NCBI GenBank assembly: GCA_002405615.1 | Contig: DHMD01000022.1 | Span: 1 to 29,346 of the forward strand | Direction: 5' to 3' | Source of the DNA: Christensenella sp. UBA4651 | Lineage (GTDB): Bacteria > Bacillota > Clostridia > Christensenellales > UBA1242 | Length of the DNA: 29,346 nucleotides | Notes under the pieces: model-generated | The model's input: the letters and a program-made list of their open reading frames with translations, nothing else | The model's database searches: none | What the model was told of the DNA's origin: nothing | Position numbers and translations under genes: made by a program | Shown: positions 10,801 to 16,728 of the stretch, one piece after another | Numbering within the stretch: the stretch's first letter is position 1 | Layout of the letters: the number at the start of each line of letters is the position of its first letter

Positions 10801-12494
10801 ACAGTTATACAGTTACTGCAAATGCTAATGGCGGTACGATTTCAGCGGACAATGGCTGGACAAAGTCGAGCGATAGCAAAACCGCTACCAAATCACTAGA
10901 ATATTATTCGAATTATGGCACAATGCCTACACCTAGTCGTACAGGATATACTTTTGACGGTTGGTATCTCGATTTGTCAAAATCGGGCTATACTCTGCTA
11001 CAATACATTGAGAGTTCGGCAGACGGTGGCGAATATATAAACACAAATTACTATTGGCGTACGGAAAACGTGCGCATAGTTGCTGACCTTATGGCACAAG
11101 GCGCTGGGTCCAATCAATCTTTGTTCGGTTCGGAGGAGTATGTTTCTGCTAGTGGTGATGCTCGCTGGTTCGGTTGCGTGGCTCACGGCGGCGAAGGAAC
11201 TTACTCATTGTATATGGGTAATTCATATTCGACTGGTGCAATCTCAATTGGAAAAACGGCAAGAAATGTTATAGATATCTCGGCGATTGATGGTAATACA
11301 TATACAACTATGATTAATGGCGAGTTCGCCAAAGGTAGGACATACTTTACGGATTCTATTAGGTCTGCATATGCAGTAACTAATTATCAGCCGAATGTTT
11401 CGCCGTCTGGTAGTTATGGTTTGATATATATTTTCTCGAATCACAATAGTAATAGGAATAATGCAGATTATTCTCCTAAACAATTTGCGAGGAGTATGAG
11501 ATTGTACTCTTTCCAAATGTGGGATAATGACGCATTGGTTCGTTACTTTGTTCCTGTCAAAAATTCTAGCGGGGTAGCAGGACTCTATGACTTGGTAGAG
11601 GACAAATTCTACACCACTCCTAGTGGGGCATTTATTGCAGGGCCTACGGGAGCGTATAGATTGACAGACGGTAATGTTATTTCTAGTGCAGCAAATCATA
11701 CAATCTACGCGGGTTGGTCGCTAAACACCTATACTGTTGCTTATGATGCAAATGGTGGTAGCGGCACAATGGAAAACTCTACTCACACTTACAGCGTTGC
11801 AAAGAAATTGAATAAGAATACATTTACTCATGCGGGCTATCAATTTGCTGGTTGGTCTACGAGTAGCACAGCTGATACTGCTAATTATACTGATGAGCAA
11901 AGTGTATTAAATTTGACTAATGATGGTGATGTAACGATTACTCTATATGCAGTTTGGAAGATTTTATACAAGATTACTCTGCAAGCAAATATTGCAGAGG
12001 CTCTGGGGCTTATGGACGGTGGCGGCATTTATGTAGTAGGCTCGCAGGTAACATTGAGTGCTTATGCCAAAGGTGAGTATATTCTGTTGTATTGGTTGAG
12101 GGATGGTAATGCTTTTGCAGGAAACAATACAAATTCAATTAACATAACTGTTGACGGAGTTCATACATATACGGCAGTATTCGGTGAGGCTGGCGATGAA
12201 ATAACTGACATTACAGTAACTACTAGATTGAATGGTGATACTCAGGTTGGTAATATAGGTATCGCTTATGTTATCAAACTCACGATTGATGATGTGGTAT
12301 ATGCACACTTTTATGCTGAGCCGCAACCTGGATACAGATTCAAGTACTGGCTATTATCTGATTCTGGTGGAACAACGTACACAGACGATGTAATAAACCT
12401 ACCTGTTAGTGATGTAAAAGGCTTGGTTGTTACGGCGGTCTTTGAGCCAGTGGATAGTAGCAATATTAATACAGAGTTGGACAACAGTGATTAA
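7869..12494 (+). CDS. Large secreted/surface protein C with nested InlB and LamG-like modules
   Basis: 1541 residues, paralog of protein B with the same domain order. The ATG follows a modest TGGAG site (7859-7863). Lys-Lys then a hydrophobic stretch (about 9-33) act as signal peptide or membrane anchor, with a possible cleavage region around ADAALS. Two beta-rich modules follow to about residue 340, the first partly identical to that of protein B. A carbohydrate-binding-like module spans about 354-513 (DLTELFGAGNEPSKAWCD). InlB repeats come next, including pairs with GYTFGGYYT and GYTFDGWYLDL. LamG-like modules at about 727-944 and 1040-1261 are inserted within InlB repeats at the same point as in protein B. 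The C-terminal two modules match proteins A and B (HTYTAVF; GYRFKYWLLS). No sortase motif, SLH domain or catalytic site was seen. Probably a cell-surface or secreted binding protein; ligand unknown. The gene ends at a terminator shared with convergent dnaB. Confidence 0.85.
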   Translation: MQGKSIKKLVIAIIICVVVFIATFLGLWFMVISSQNGDADAALSPSHTTDTSTISSLITSSRPYTLSYSSSYGWTYYSGWARSANQGVSSSTSSFTITYAATQTSNISFSYKVSSESNYDKFDVTVNGSTPSGWSVKSGTVSETTFTCSASPSSGNVVIVFSFTKDGSVNTGDDCAYVRNIVITGGGISGSTTLTPVISSNYSVSVTNPYTGTYSSAYSWVYVSDGAYIVPTNQGVASSYSSFAMTYTAGVATDVTISYKCSSESASYDYLTASVNGSTPTGWTNKGGQETSYSTTTFTVSATSQVRIELTYRKDGSQDKGDDCVYINGITIEASKYKVIYDESGFVNKVGVLVGGFENTGWAGGSFDTTHVRSGSYAYKITGSASVSEVLVYTSSSITLDSNNKNHIFYAQYWGYQETSPGTQSTQIYWPEEEPSLGQVVLGPVGQWNMYSYRRDRSQNALNGTKQLRIDFDNRNQNSEFWVDDFLLLDLTELFGAGNEPSKAWCDANIRTGVSIQEIEMNVATKLTTRTSTNAIAGHIFKGWTSTARTTTTGWPAVQYTDGQTVTDIAAPGETIVLYPVWELGTFTVTLDNQSATSAGSTSVTATYGEAMPTITLPKRTGYTFGGYYTQANGAGTQYYTASGASARAYDQAKAITLYAKWTINQYTLTANANGGTVPTTSGWTVASGGVSATKSITYNTKVGALPTPTKSGYTFGGWYLDLISMGYTPVEYIQSSSAGGECINTGYAWTHENIRIICDAYASSTGSGESLFGTEENTASSGSNRWFGGIPHGGSGYYSMYVGEGSRGMVSVGTASRFVMEVTTTSEKKLTVKVNGQSKLATSYTGSVMTSKARNQYDSSFVASGGYGQFYIFSNHNSNRTTTNYAGTQFAKSLSIYSFKMYDNDVLVRDYIPVKNASGVAGLFDLVNCEFVTTSSGTFAAGHATAEKIMYQKTAVTDQTDYTAEQNLVVYAKWTQNSYTVTANANGGTISADNGWTKSSDSKTATKSLEYYSNYGTMPTPSRTGYTFDGWYLDLSKSGYTLLQYIESSADGGEYINTNYYWRTENVRIVADLMAQGAGSNQSLFGSEEYVSASGDARWFGCVAHGGEGTYSLYMGNSYSTGAISIGKTARNVIDISAIDGNTYTTMINGEFAKGRTYFTDSIRSAYAVTNYQPNVSPSGSYGLIYIFSNHNSNRNNADYSPKQFARSMRLYSFQMWDNDALVRYFVPVKNSSGVAGLYDLVEDKFYTTPSGAFIAGPTGAYRLTDGNVISSAANHTIYAGWSLNTYTVAYDANGGSGTMENSTHTYSVAKKLNKNTFTHAGYQFAGWSTSSTADTANYTDEQSVLNLTNDGDVTITLYAVWKILYKITLQANIAEALGLMDGGGIYVVGSQVTLSAYAKGEYILLYWLRDGNAFAGNNTNSINITVDGVHTYTAVFGEAGDEITDITVTTRLNGDTQVGNIGIAYVIKLTIDDVVYAHFYAEPQPGYRFKYWLLSDSGGTTYTDDVINLPVSDVKGLVVTAVFEPVDSSNINTELDNSD
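8028..8218 (+). repeat. Copy 2 of near-identical paralog N-terminal segment
   Basis: Ungapped partner of 3113-3303, with 179 of 191 positions identical and all 12 differences silent. The pair could reflect a past gene conversion or strong protein-level constraint, and it is a possible target for homologous recombination that would delete about 4.9 kb. Confidence 0.85.
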
Positions 12495-12495
12495 C

Positions 12496-12522
12496 AAAAA
12501 CGACCTAATTTAGGTCGTTTTT
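12496..12522. terminator. Bidirectional terminator between protein C and dnaB
   Basis: A near-perfect hairpin, AAAAACGACCTAA (12496-12508) and TTAGGTCGTTTTT (12510-12522). It has T tracts on the right for the + strand transcript and, read in reverse, on the left for the minus strand transcript. It lies between two convergent genes, one nucleotide after the protein C stop and directly abutting the dnaB stop codon (12523-12525). Confidence 0.85.
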
Positions 12523-14238
12523 TTATTCGTCAAATAATGGGTCATCATCAACGTTTTGATTGCTTCCTGCTGGTTCGGGAGAGCCAATATCAGCCTCACT
12601 ATGAAGGGTAAAGTCCTCGGGTTCAGGTGGCAAAGGCGGCAAGTTATCTACTGGAACATCTGATATTGGGGAGTCAAGTGGAATTTCACTTGGTTCTGGG
12701 GCTGGTGGCATAGGTGGTGGAGTACTATCAAAAATATCATCCACATCAGTGTCAATGCCTTGTAACTCCTCAGCAACTTTGGCAAACGCACGCTTGCTCT
12801 TCTCGCTAATTGGAGGTGGAGCGGTGCTCTCCAAACTTGCATTTTCCAAATCACGAGCAGTGCTAGTAAAGGTGGTTGTACCACCGTCCCAGTGCATAGG
12901 AATATCCCCCAAAGCACCGTTACGATGTTTTGCCAAAATCAAATATGCTTGACTCTGGTCCATATCTTGATTTTTGTTTGTATCTTGATACCTACTAGGG
13001 CGGTGGATAAACATTACAATATCGGCATCTTGCTCAATACTACCAGTTTCACGCAAGTCGCTCAATTGTGGCTTGTGGTCGCCAGCACGAGATTCTACCG
13101 CACGAGATAACTGTGAAAGTGCGAGGACGGGAACATTGAGTTCTTTTGCGATAACTTTGAGACTACGGCTGATTTCTGATACCTCCTGCTGACGGCTGTC
13201 TGCCTTGGACTTTGGCCCAGTATTCATCAGTTGTAGGTAGTCAATCATTACAAAGTCTAGTCCGTATGCGGGGTCGTTTTTGAGTCTGCGGCATTTTGAC
13301 AAAATCTCGGCAGGAGTGTTCATACTGCTATCATCTATAAAAATAGGAGAGTCTGCGAGTACGGAAATTGCATTTCTGAATCGGCGTTGCTCTTGCTCAT
13401 CTTCTAGGTCGCCACGCAGTACTTTTGCCATATCCACACCCGAAATACTACACGCCATACGCCTACTGAGTTGCTCCTTTGGCATTTCTAGTGAGAAAAC
13501 GGCGCAAGATTTTCTGCCCTTGACTGCCATATGTTGCACCATATTGAGTGCTAATGCAGACTTACCAAATGACGGACGAGCGGCAAGGATAATTAGGTCG
13601 CCTTTTTGGAAACCGTTGGTATAGTGGTCCAGTCCAACCAGTCCTGTTTCAATTCCTCGCTTTGCGTCAGGGTTCTGGTAACAGAGTTCAAAGTCGTCAA
13701 TTACCTTTTCTAGGCTGGTACGGATATGTTCTAGTTCCGAGTGGTCGCTGACTTGGCTAATTCTATATATAGAGTTCTCGGCAAATTGTAGCGACCGATT
13801 CATATCATCGCTCGAATATGCGTCCTCAATAATCTCGCCACCTGTTTGGATAAGCTTACGGAGGATTGAATCACGCTTGACAATATCTACATAGTACTGA
13901 AAATTGGTAGAACTAGGGAGTTTGTCGGTCAAGGTAAGTAGGTAAGACACGCCGCCGACAGAGTCGAGCAGTCCTTTGCTCTCCAATTCGCTAGTGAGGA
14001 TAATATGGTCAAAATATGTGTGATTTTTCTTGATAAACAGCGTCTGCATTGTACCAAATATTATTTGGTGCTCTTTGGACAAAAAATCCTCTTCTTTGAG
14101 TTCACTAAGTATTATGCTAGGCGCTTCTTGACTAATTAGTACTGCACCCAATACTGCCTGTTCTGCCTCAAAGTTGTATGGTAATTTCCTGCCTACTAGA
14201 CTAGAAGCAACCGCACCTTTCTTCTGTTGTTGTGCCAT
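12523..14238 (-). CDS. dnaB: Replicative DNA helicase DnaB with long acidic/proline-rich tail
   Basis: DnaB is the hexameric ATP-driven helicase that unwinds DNA at the replication fork and recruits primase. The N-terminal domain is about residues 18-150 (LPYNFEAEQAVLGAVL). The RecA-like domain begins about 190. Walker A is RPSFGKSA (221-228; most family members have RPSMGKT), Walker B is FVMIDYLQLM (329-338), and SQLSR (375-379) and a GSIEQDADIV motif (399-408) follow. The helicase fold ends about residue 462, the usual family length. Here another ~110 residues follow, first Lys/Ala/Glu-rich, then proline-rich (TPPPMPPAPEP, LPPLPPEPE) and ending in DDDPLFDE. The ATG has AAAGGGG about 10 nt upstream, within the end of the preceding gene, 2 nt away, so the two are probably co-transcribed and translationally coupled. 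The usual partner rplI is not here. Confidence 0.96.
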   Translation of the reverse strand: MAQQQKKGAVASSLVGRKLPYNFEAEQAVLGAVLISQEAPSIILSELKEEDFLSKEHQIIFGTMQTLFIKKNHTYFDHIILTSELESKGLLDSVGGVSYLLTLTDKLPSSTNFQYYVDIVKRDSILRKLIQTGGEIIEDAYSSDDMNRSLQFAENSIYRISQVSDHSELEHIRTSLEKVIDDFELCYQNPDAKRGIETGLVGLDHYTNGFQKGDLIILAARPSFGKSALALNMVQHMAVKGRKSCAVFSLEMPKEQLSRRMACSISGVDMAKVLRGDLEDEQEQRRFRNAISVLADSPIFIDDSSMNTPAEILSKCRRLKNDPAYGLDFVMIDYLQLMNTGPKSKADSRQQEVSEISRSLKVIAKELNVPVLALSQLSRAVESRAGDHKPQLSDLRETGSIEQDADIVMFIHRPSRYQDTNKNQDMDQSQAYLILAKHRNGALGDIPMHWDGGTTTFTSTARDLENASLESTAPPPISEKSKRAFAKVAEELQGIDTDVDDIFDSTPPPMPPAPEPSEIPLDSPISDVPVDNLPPLPPEPEDFTLHSEADIGSPEPAGSNQNVDDDPLFDE

Positions 14239-14240
14239 TT

Positions 14241-14498
14241 TTATTTATCCCCTTTGATTTCGCTTTGTTCATTAGCGAGATACTCAGAGCGCTTCCTCTT
14301 GATTCTCTTTTCTCTCGCAGCTTGGGCAAAATATCCCAATACTCCCGCAACTACTAGGAGTGCGGCGTCAATAAATGTGATTGCGATACTAGGGAGCTTA
14401 TCCGCTATCAAAAAACTGATGATTAGCACAATGGGTAGGGCACATGCCATTGACAAAATCATCGTCTTGACAACTTTCAATAATTCGTTACGTGTCAT
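14241..14498 (-). CDS. Small two-helix membrane protein upstream of dnaB
   Basis: 85 residues starting MTRNELLKVVKTM. The ATG at 14498 is chosen because AGAGAGG lies 6 nt upstream; a longer reading from 14546 has no such site. Two hydrophobic segments are visible (about residues 11-32 and 38-58), followed by a strongly basic stretch (AREKRIKRKRSEY) and a polar tail, so both ends are probably cytoplasmic. I do not recognise the family. It ends 2 nt before dnaB, whose ribosome site overlaps its last codons, so the two are likely expressed together. A link to replication is suggested only by position. The 153 nt between this gene and divergent lysS holds the lysS promoter; no clear promoter for this gene was identified. 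Confidence 0.75.
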   Translation of the reverse strand: MTRNELLKVVKTMILSMACALPIVLIISFLIADKLPSIAITFIDAALLVVAGVLGYFAQAAREKRIKRKRSEYLANEQSEIKGDK

Positions 14499-14589
14499 AT
14501 TTACCTCTCTAAAATAAATGCTAACATAATTTGTACATTTTAGCAAGAAGAATTTGTAAATTATTTTGTTTTTTTAGTGCGTATATACC

Positions 14590-14618
14590 TTGACTTATCT
14601 GTGAGTTTGGTATAAAAT
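14590..14618 (+). promoter_or_regulatory. Promoter for class I lysyl-tRNA synthetase gene
   Basis: TTGACT (14590-14595) is followed after 17 bp by TAAAAT (14613-14618). TATAAA at 14611 with a 15-bp spacer is an overlapping alternative, and TGG precedes it. The site is 33 nt before the start codon, which has AGGAGA at 14639-14644. Confidence 0.7.
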
Positions 14619-14651
14619 AATATAAATTTTATTAGTTTAGGAGATAAATAT

Positions 14652-16211
14652 ATGTATTGGGCAGATGAAATTGCAGAGCAGGTTATTGCCAAATATCCAG
14701 ATGCCGAGGTTTATACTTGTGCTAGTGGTATTAGCCCTAGTGGAGAGGTTCATATGGGTAATTTGCGTGAGGTTATTACCAGTTGGTTCGTTGTCAAGGC
14801 ATTGCAGGATAAGGGCAAGAAGACTCGTTTTATGTTCTTTTGGGACAACTACGATGGTTTGCGCAAAGTTCCTGCTGACCAAAACCAAGAGTTTACTAGA
14901 TATGTAAAATGTGCTTTGGACGACATTCCTGACCCTATGGGGTGTCATAAGAGTTGGGCTCAGCACTTTCAGCAGCCTTTTATTGATTCGCTCAAAGAAT
15001 TGGGAGTAGAGTTGGAGCACGTCAGTCAGGCAGACCGTTATAAGAGTGGAATGTACTCTGATAGCTTGATTTTGGCAGTGCAGAAACGTAAGCAGATTTA
15101 TGACATTATTATGAGTTTCAAGACACAGGACGAGAATCTCGATGACAGAGAGCATTATTATCCTGTCCAGATTTATTGTCCAGAGTGCCACAAGCACACG
15201 ACTACTGTTACTGCCGATAGAGAGGATGGTTCGGTATTGGACTATGAGTGCAAGTGTGGTTACAAGGGAACTATTGATTTGAGGACTCAACATCATGCAA
15301 AATTGGCGTGGAAAGCGGATTGGCCTATGCGTTGGGCTAGGGAAAAGGTAAACTTTGAGCCGGGCGGCAAGGACCATAGTACCGAGGGTGGTAGTGCGCA
15401 GGTTGCTGCCGCAATTGTTGGGCCAATTTACGGTGGAGAAGCGCCAATGTATCGTGGATACGAATTTGTAGGTATCAAGGGTATGAATGGTAAAATGAGT
15501 AGTAGTAAGGGTAATGTTATGACTCCTGCCAAGATGCTCAAAGTTTTCCCTCCTGAAATTATCCTGTGGATGTTTACGAGGTTTTTGCCAGAGAAAGCTT
15601 TTGATATTTCTCTTGACGAGGACGTGTTGCGTACTTACCACGAGTTTGACAGAATGTACGCTAGTTACAAGGCGGGCGAGGCTGACGAGGTTGTAACTCG
15701 TATTATGGAAATGGCGCTTTCTTGCTGTGGCAAAGATTATGAGAATTGCCCAGTGAGTGCGCAGACGATTGCTGCTTTCGCTCCAATTGTCAACTTTGAC
15801 CTTGATATGTTGGTCGCATTGCTCAACAAGATGGGCGATACTTGTACTCGTGCGCAAATCGAGGATAGGTTCAATCGTATTAGTTATTGGTTGCAGACAT
15901 ATTGTCCTGAATCAATTAATAAGTTGCTTTACGATGTCAACACCGAGTTCGCTGCGACTCTAAATGATGAAGAGAAGCGTTGGGTAGGGAGTTTGTGTAC
16001 TGCAATCAAGGCGAAAGATTTAACCCAAGAAGAAATGCAGACCCTGCTATACGACATTCCTAAAATTAATGGCGAGCCAGACAAGGCTAGGCAAAAGAGG
16101 TTCTTTGAGGTGGTTTACAATTTGTTGCTAGGCAAATCAAAGGGCCCAAGGCTGTATTTGTTCTTGACAGCGATTGATAAGGATAGTTTGATTAAACTAT
16201 TGACTATATAA
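14652..16211 (+). CDS. lysS: Lysyl-tRNA synthetase, class I (archaeal type)
   Basis: This enzyme charges tRNA-Lys with lysine using ATP. It is the class I form (also called LysK or LysRS-I), unrelated in fold to the class II enzyme used by most bacteria. The Rossmann-fold signature of class I is clear: the HIGH-type motif lies in ISPSGEVHMGN (residues 27-37) and the KMSKS motif is KMSSSKG (281-287). A Cys pair motif CPECH, then a second pair (CKCG) about 25 residues later, looks like a zinc-binding insertion. The C-terminal helical part forms the anticodon-binding domain. The length of 519 is normal for the family. It is monocistronic, with its own promoter and a strong terminator. Class I LysRS is known from archaea, alphaproteobacteria, spirochaetes and scattered other bacteria. 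No class II lysS is in this window, so it cannot be told whether this is the only copy. Confidence 0.95.
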   Translation: MYWADEIAEQVIAKYPDAEVYTCASGISPSGEVHMGNLREVITSWFVVKALQDKGKKTRFMFFWDNYDGLRKVPADQNQEFTRYVKCALDDIPDPMGCHKSWAQHFQQPFIDSLKELGVELEHVSQADRYKSGMYSDSLILAVQKRKQIYDIIMSFKTQDENLDDREHYYPVQIYCPECHKHTTTVTADREDGSVLDYECKCGYKGTIDLRTQHHAKLAWKADWPMRWAREKVNFEPGGKDHSTEGGSAQVAAAIVGPIYGGEAPMYRGYEFVGIKGMNGKMSSSKGNVMTPAKMLKVFPPEIILWMFTRFLPEKAFDISLDEDVLRTYHEFDRMYASYKAGEADEVVTRIMEMALSCCGKDYENCPVSAQTIAAFAPIVNFDLDMLVALLNKMGDTCTRAQIEDRFNRISYWLQTYCPESINKLLYDVNTEFAATLNDEEKRWVGSLCTAIKAKDLTQEEMQTLLYDIPKINGEPDKARQKRFFEVVYNLLLGKSKGPRLYLFLTAIDKDSLIKLLTI

Positions 16212-16231
16212 TATGATATTTATACAAAACC

Positions 16232-16264
16232 AAATGCAGTAGCGTTAATGCTACTGCATTTTTT
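16232..16264 (+). terminator. Rho-independent terminator after lysS
   Basis: The perfect stem AAATGCAGTAGC (16232-16243) and GCTACTGCATTT (16250-16261), with a 6-nt loop and a following T run, begins 20 nt after the lysS stop. Confidence 0.9.
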
Positions 16265-16300
16265 GTCATTTTTATTAGAGTGTTGTGGGAGGGGAGTAGC

Positions 16301-16337
16301 AAAAAGGAAAGAGTATATCAATTCGATACACTCTTTC
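16301..16337 (-). terminator. Rho-independent terminator after rpsU
   Basis: Arms 16307-16319 and 16325-16337 are complementary with a 5-nt loop. On the minus strand the single irregular pair is a G-U wobble and a run of five T follows (A run at 16301-16305 on +). On the plus strand the same pair would be an A-C mismatch. It therefore serves the minus-strand rpsU gene, ending 17 nt downstream of its stop. Confidence 0.8.
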
Positions 16338-16353
16338 TTTTCCTGCCTAACAA

Positions 16354-16530
16354 TTACTTTCTGTTGCGTTTACGAGCAGCTTCACTTTTCTTTTTACGCT
16401 TTACGCTTGGCTTCTCGTATGCTTCGTGCTTACGCAAGTCGCCAATAATGCCATCTTTTTGACACTTACGCTTAAATCTCTTCAAAGCGCTGTCCAAAGA
16501 TTCATCTTTGCCTACAACGATCATTGTCAT
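16354..16530 (-). CDS. rpsU: 30S ribosomal protein S21
   Basis: S21 is a small, very basic protein of the 30S subunit, near the mRNA 3' end of 16S rRNA, involved in initiation. It has 58 residues from the ATG at 16530. The family signature is plain: VGKDESLDSALKRFKRKCQ, then YEKPSVKRKKKSEAARKR near the end. The start was chosen because AAGGTGG (16539-16545 on +) sits 8 nt upstream. A second ATG at 16524 and a GTG at 16542 are possible but less well spaced. The gene stands alone; the yqeY gene that often accompanies rpsU is not adjacent. Confidence 0.96.
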   Translation of the reverse strand: MTMIVVGKDESLDSALKRFKRKCQKDGIIGDLRKHEAYEKPSVKRKKKSEAARKRNRK

Positions 16531-16564
16531 TCTTCTCACCACCTTGGCACAATATAGTTATTCG

Positions 16565-16593
16565 ATTTTGCCACAAATTTATGCAAAAGTCAA
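16565..16593 (-). promoter_or_regulatory. Promoter for rpsU
   Basis: Read on the minus strand, TTGACT (16593-16588) is followed after 17 bp by CAAAAT (16570-16565), with TGG directly before it. The -10 hexamer is weak (4 of 6), but spacing and position 35 nt upstream of the rpsU start fit. Confidence 0.5.
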
Positions 16594-16671
16594 GTATAAA
16601 ATTAAATTTTTACAAAAAAATACAAAAAAATTAAAAAATCAAACATTTTTTCTATATTTTTCGAAAAATAG

Positions 16672-16699
16672 TTGCAAATTTCAAAATTTGTGTTACAAT
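16672..16699 (+). promoter_or_regulatory. Promoter for the yifB-dprA-topA operon
   Basis: TTGCAA (16672-16677) and TACAAT (16694-16699) lie 16 bp apart, with an extended -10 TG one base before the hexamer. The site is 29 nt before the yifB ATG. It is the only clear promoter found before the long run of closely spaced genes that follows. Confidence 0.6.
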
Positions 16700-16728
16700 A
16701 GGGGGTAGAAATTACAAAGGAGAAAAAT

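Noticed and set aside
14520..14544. Operator-like inverted repeat GCTAA/TTAGC between the divergent genes
   Set aside because: Only five base pairs with a long A/T-rich interior; too weak to claim.
14637..15857. A 406-codon open frame on the minus strand opposite lysS
   Set aside because: It lies wholly antisense to a clearly conserved synthetase, has no ribosome site and a composition (Thr, His, Asn-rich) typical of reverse-strand artefacts.
16531..16542. GTG start for rpsU at 16542
   Set aside because: It would place the Shine-Dalgarno site within the first codons; the ATG at 16530 has correct spacing and gives the usual S21 length.
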